64,000 nucleotides of DNA from Varroa destructor (Eukaryota; Arthropoda; Arachnida; Mesostigmata; Varroidae), in assembly GCF_002443255.2 (NCBI RefSeq), contig NW_019211459.1, positions 21,664,147-21,728,146 on the forward strand, given 5' to 3'. Below the pieces are notes generated by a model. It was given only the letters and a program-made list of their open reading frames with translations, was not told the origin of the DNA and ran no database searches. Positions 62,927-64,000 of the stretch are shown piece by piece. A program made the translations under genes and the position numbers. Each line of letters opens with the position of its first letter. Position 1 is the stretch's first letter.

Positions 62927-63010
62927 CTTTTAATATAGCAAGGGGGTGAATAGCCCCTGTCATTATTATCACTAAGAGAGGGGCTATTCACCCTTTTGAT
63001 ATATCAAAGG
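62927..63010. repeat. Long stem-loop (32-nt arms, 20-nt loop)
   Basis: Arms at 62,927-62,958 and 62,979-63,010 are reverse complements at 26 of 32 positions. The inner 15 (GGGTGAATAGCCCCT and its complement) are perfect, and several of the mismatches would be G-U pairs in RNA. The loop is 20 nt. Geometry resembles a microRNA precursor or a miniature inverted-repeat element. Confidence 0.75.
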
Positions 63011-64000
63011 CAAGCAGCAAGAATAATAATAATAGTTGGAAGTATAGAATAATAGAAGAAGTAAAGAAGAATGTTATTCAGGAACTGCAGTTGCAAACTA
63101 AGGAAGATTATGATCTCATTTTAGATAAGTATTATTTACGATGACGGAAAACTGAAAGGTTTGCTAATTGTTTCTGCCGATAGGTCGAGGTCGAGCTACA
63201 GACTACTGACTACGATGGAGCTGTCTTAACCTAGCCGTTACCGTAGAACTGCGTTAGAAGAAAAATTATTCCGAAGCTAAGAAGATCGGGCGTGAAATTT
63301 GAGCCACGTTCAAAAACGTACCTTTACGTACTCGGAGTAATCAGGAGACACTCGTCTCACTCAGACAGATCGAACTTCACTAACGTAGGCATATGAAAAT
63401 TTGCATTTTTTCAAAATCACCTATCTACCCTTCGTTCTAACTGTTAGTGTTTGAGATTGTATAGCAGTTCAGCGTAACTGCTCGTTCGAAATTGAGATTC
63501 GGCAAATCGCTTCGATTCTGTTAAATTCAAAATGCTACTTATTTCTACTGTTCAAAAGAAAGAAAGAAAAAGACAAAATGAAAAGTACCCATTTCGCGAA
63601 AAAAAAGAAAACCCTTTTTGTGGCCAGAGGAGTCGTTTCGATTGTAACAACTCTTTACACTTGTCACGGTGCCACGATCGAATTTGCTGCGTATAATCAC
63701 CACACGTAGAAAAACCATTTTCTGCTTCCTTTTCTTTTCTACAAGAAAAAAACACCAATATGGGAAGAGAGGGCTGTATGTTTGGCCCCTACCCTTGCCA
63801 CCGTAACTTTGTAGGGGGAGTGAATTTGGTGCAGACCGTTTGATCTAGGCTAGTTGGCTCGTACGTTACTAGGAACACTATTTTCGCTAGAATACGCAAG
63901 CAAGAACGTGCTTTTACGTACATTAACTAACCTTGCAATCGAGTAACATTTTATGCTATCTTTACGAGTTCAATAATGTTTGTTGTTGTGTAATAAGTGT

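Larger units (their letters stand above)
58149..64000. other. Upstream flank, 5' part of the ankyrin gene not recognised
   Basis: The ankyrin gene must have at least one 5' exon here or beyond the window edge, since exon 1 as recovered starts at an acceptor. A minus-strand open stretch at 60,631-60,861 follows an acceptor-like ATGACAG and contains LRLLQAERHGDLGAL, loosely like an ankyrin N-cap, but its downstream end overlaps a tRNA-like repeat and its donor phase does not fit. The rest is AT-rich with microsatellites and the long hairpin at 62.9 kb. Confidence 0.45.

Noticed and set aside
62664..62949. Overlapping open frames on both strands next to the long hairpin
   Set aside because: Several frames are open at once on both strands, which points to local composition rather than coding; no domain is visible.
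1..64000. CRISPR array, operons, riboswitches or other prokaryotic features
   Set aside because: No regularly spaced direct repeats, no ribosome-binding-site-led gene runs, and abundant spliceosomal introns indicate nuclear eukaryotic DNA.

Overview
The window looks like animal nuclear DNA: roughly 60-65% A+T, split coding sequence with consensus GT-AG introns, AT-dinucleotide microsatellites, tRNA-like (SINE-type) repeats and a dead mariner relic. An arthropod is the best guess; nothing here fixes the species. There is no bacterial-style gene packing, rRNA or CRISPR array, and no intact tRNA that I can support.

One large gene on the minus strand dominates. I traced about 30 coding exons from 58,148 down to a TAG stop at 17,283-17,285, about 6.2 kb of coding sequence (about 2,080 residues) spread over 41 kb. 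The first ten exons (58.1-43.4 kb) encode about 12 consecutive ankyrin repeats. The next exons (42.3-32.4 kb) encode a long Ser/Thr/Pro/Asp/Gln-rich, probably disordered region. The exons around 32.1-31.1 kb hold a compact helical-looking, non-ankyrin block. The remainder (30.9-18.2 kb) is basic and Ser/Arg/Lys-rich, and the last exon ends in a short ordered-looking block. Splice phases agree across all junctions except two (32.1/31.9 kb and 19.9/19.6 kb). The recovered 5' end begins with an internal exon, so the start codon lies upstream in 58-64 kb, unrecognised, or outside the window. The likely role is a large cytoplasmic or cytoskeletal ankyrin scaffold. I do not recognise a named orthologue with confidence, so no gene symbol is given.

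The flanks (1-17.2 kb and 58.2-64 kb) are gene-poor. They contain a decayed mariner transposase on the plus strand near 8.6-9.0 kb, several dispersed tRNA-like repeats with box A/box B motifs, microsatellites, and several stem-loops. The best stem-loop is a 32-bp-arm hairpin at 62,927-63,010 and another is a 21-bp-arm hairpin at 26,535-26,583. Most open frames of 60-130 codons outside the ankyrin gene look like chance or antisense frames.

Most worth checking: the architecture of the ankyrin protein outside the ankyrin repeats, the two phase conflicts, a 42-nt GT...AG insertion inside an ankyrin repeat, the two hairpins, the mariner relic, and a short Cys-rich open frame at 20.8 kb inside an intron.
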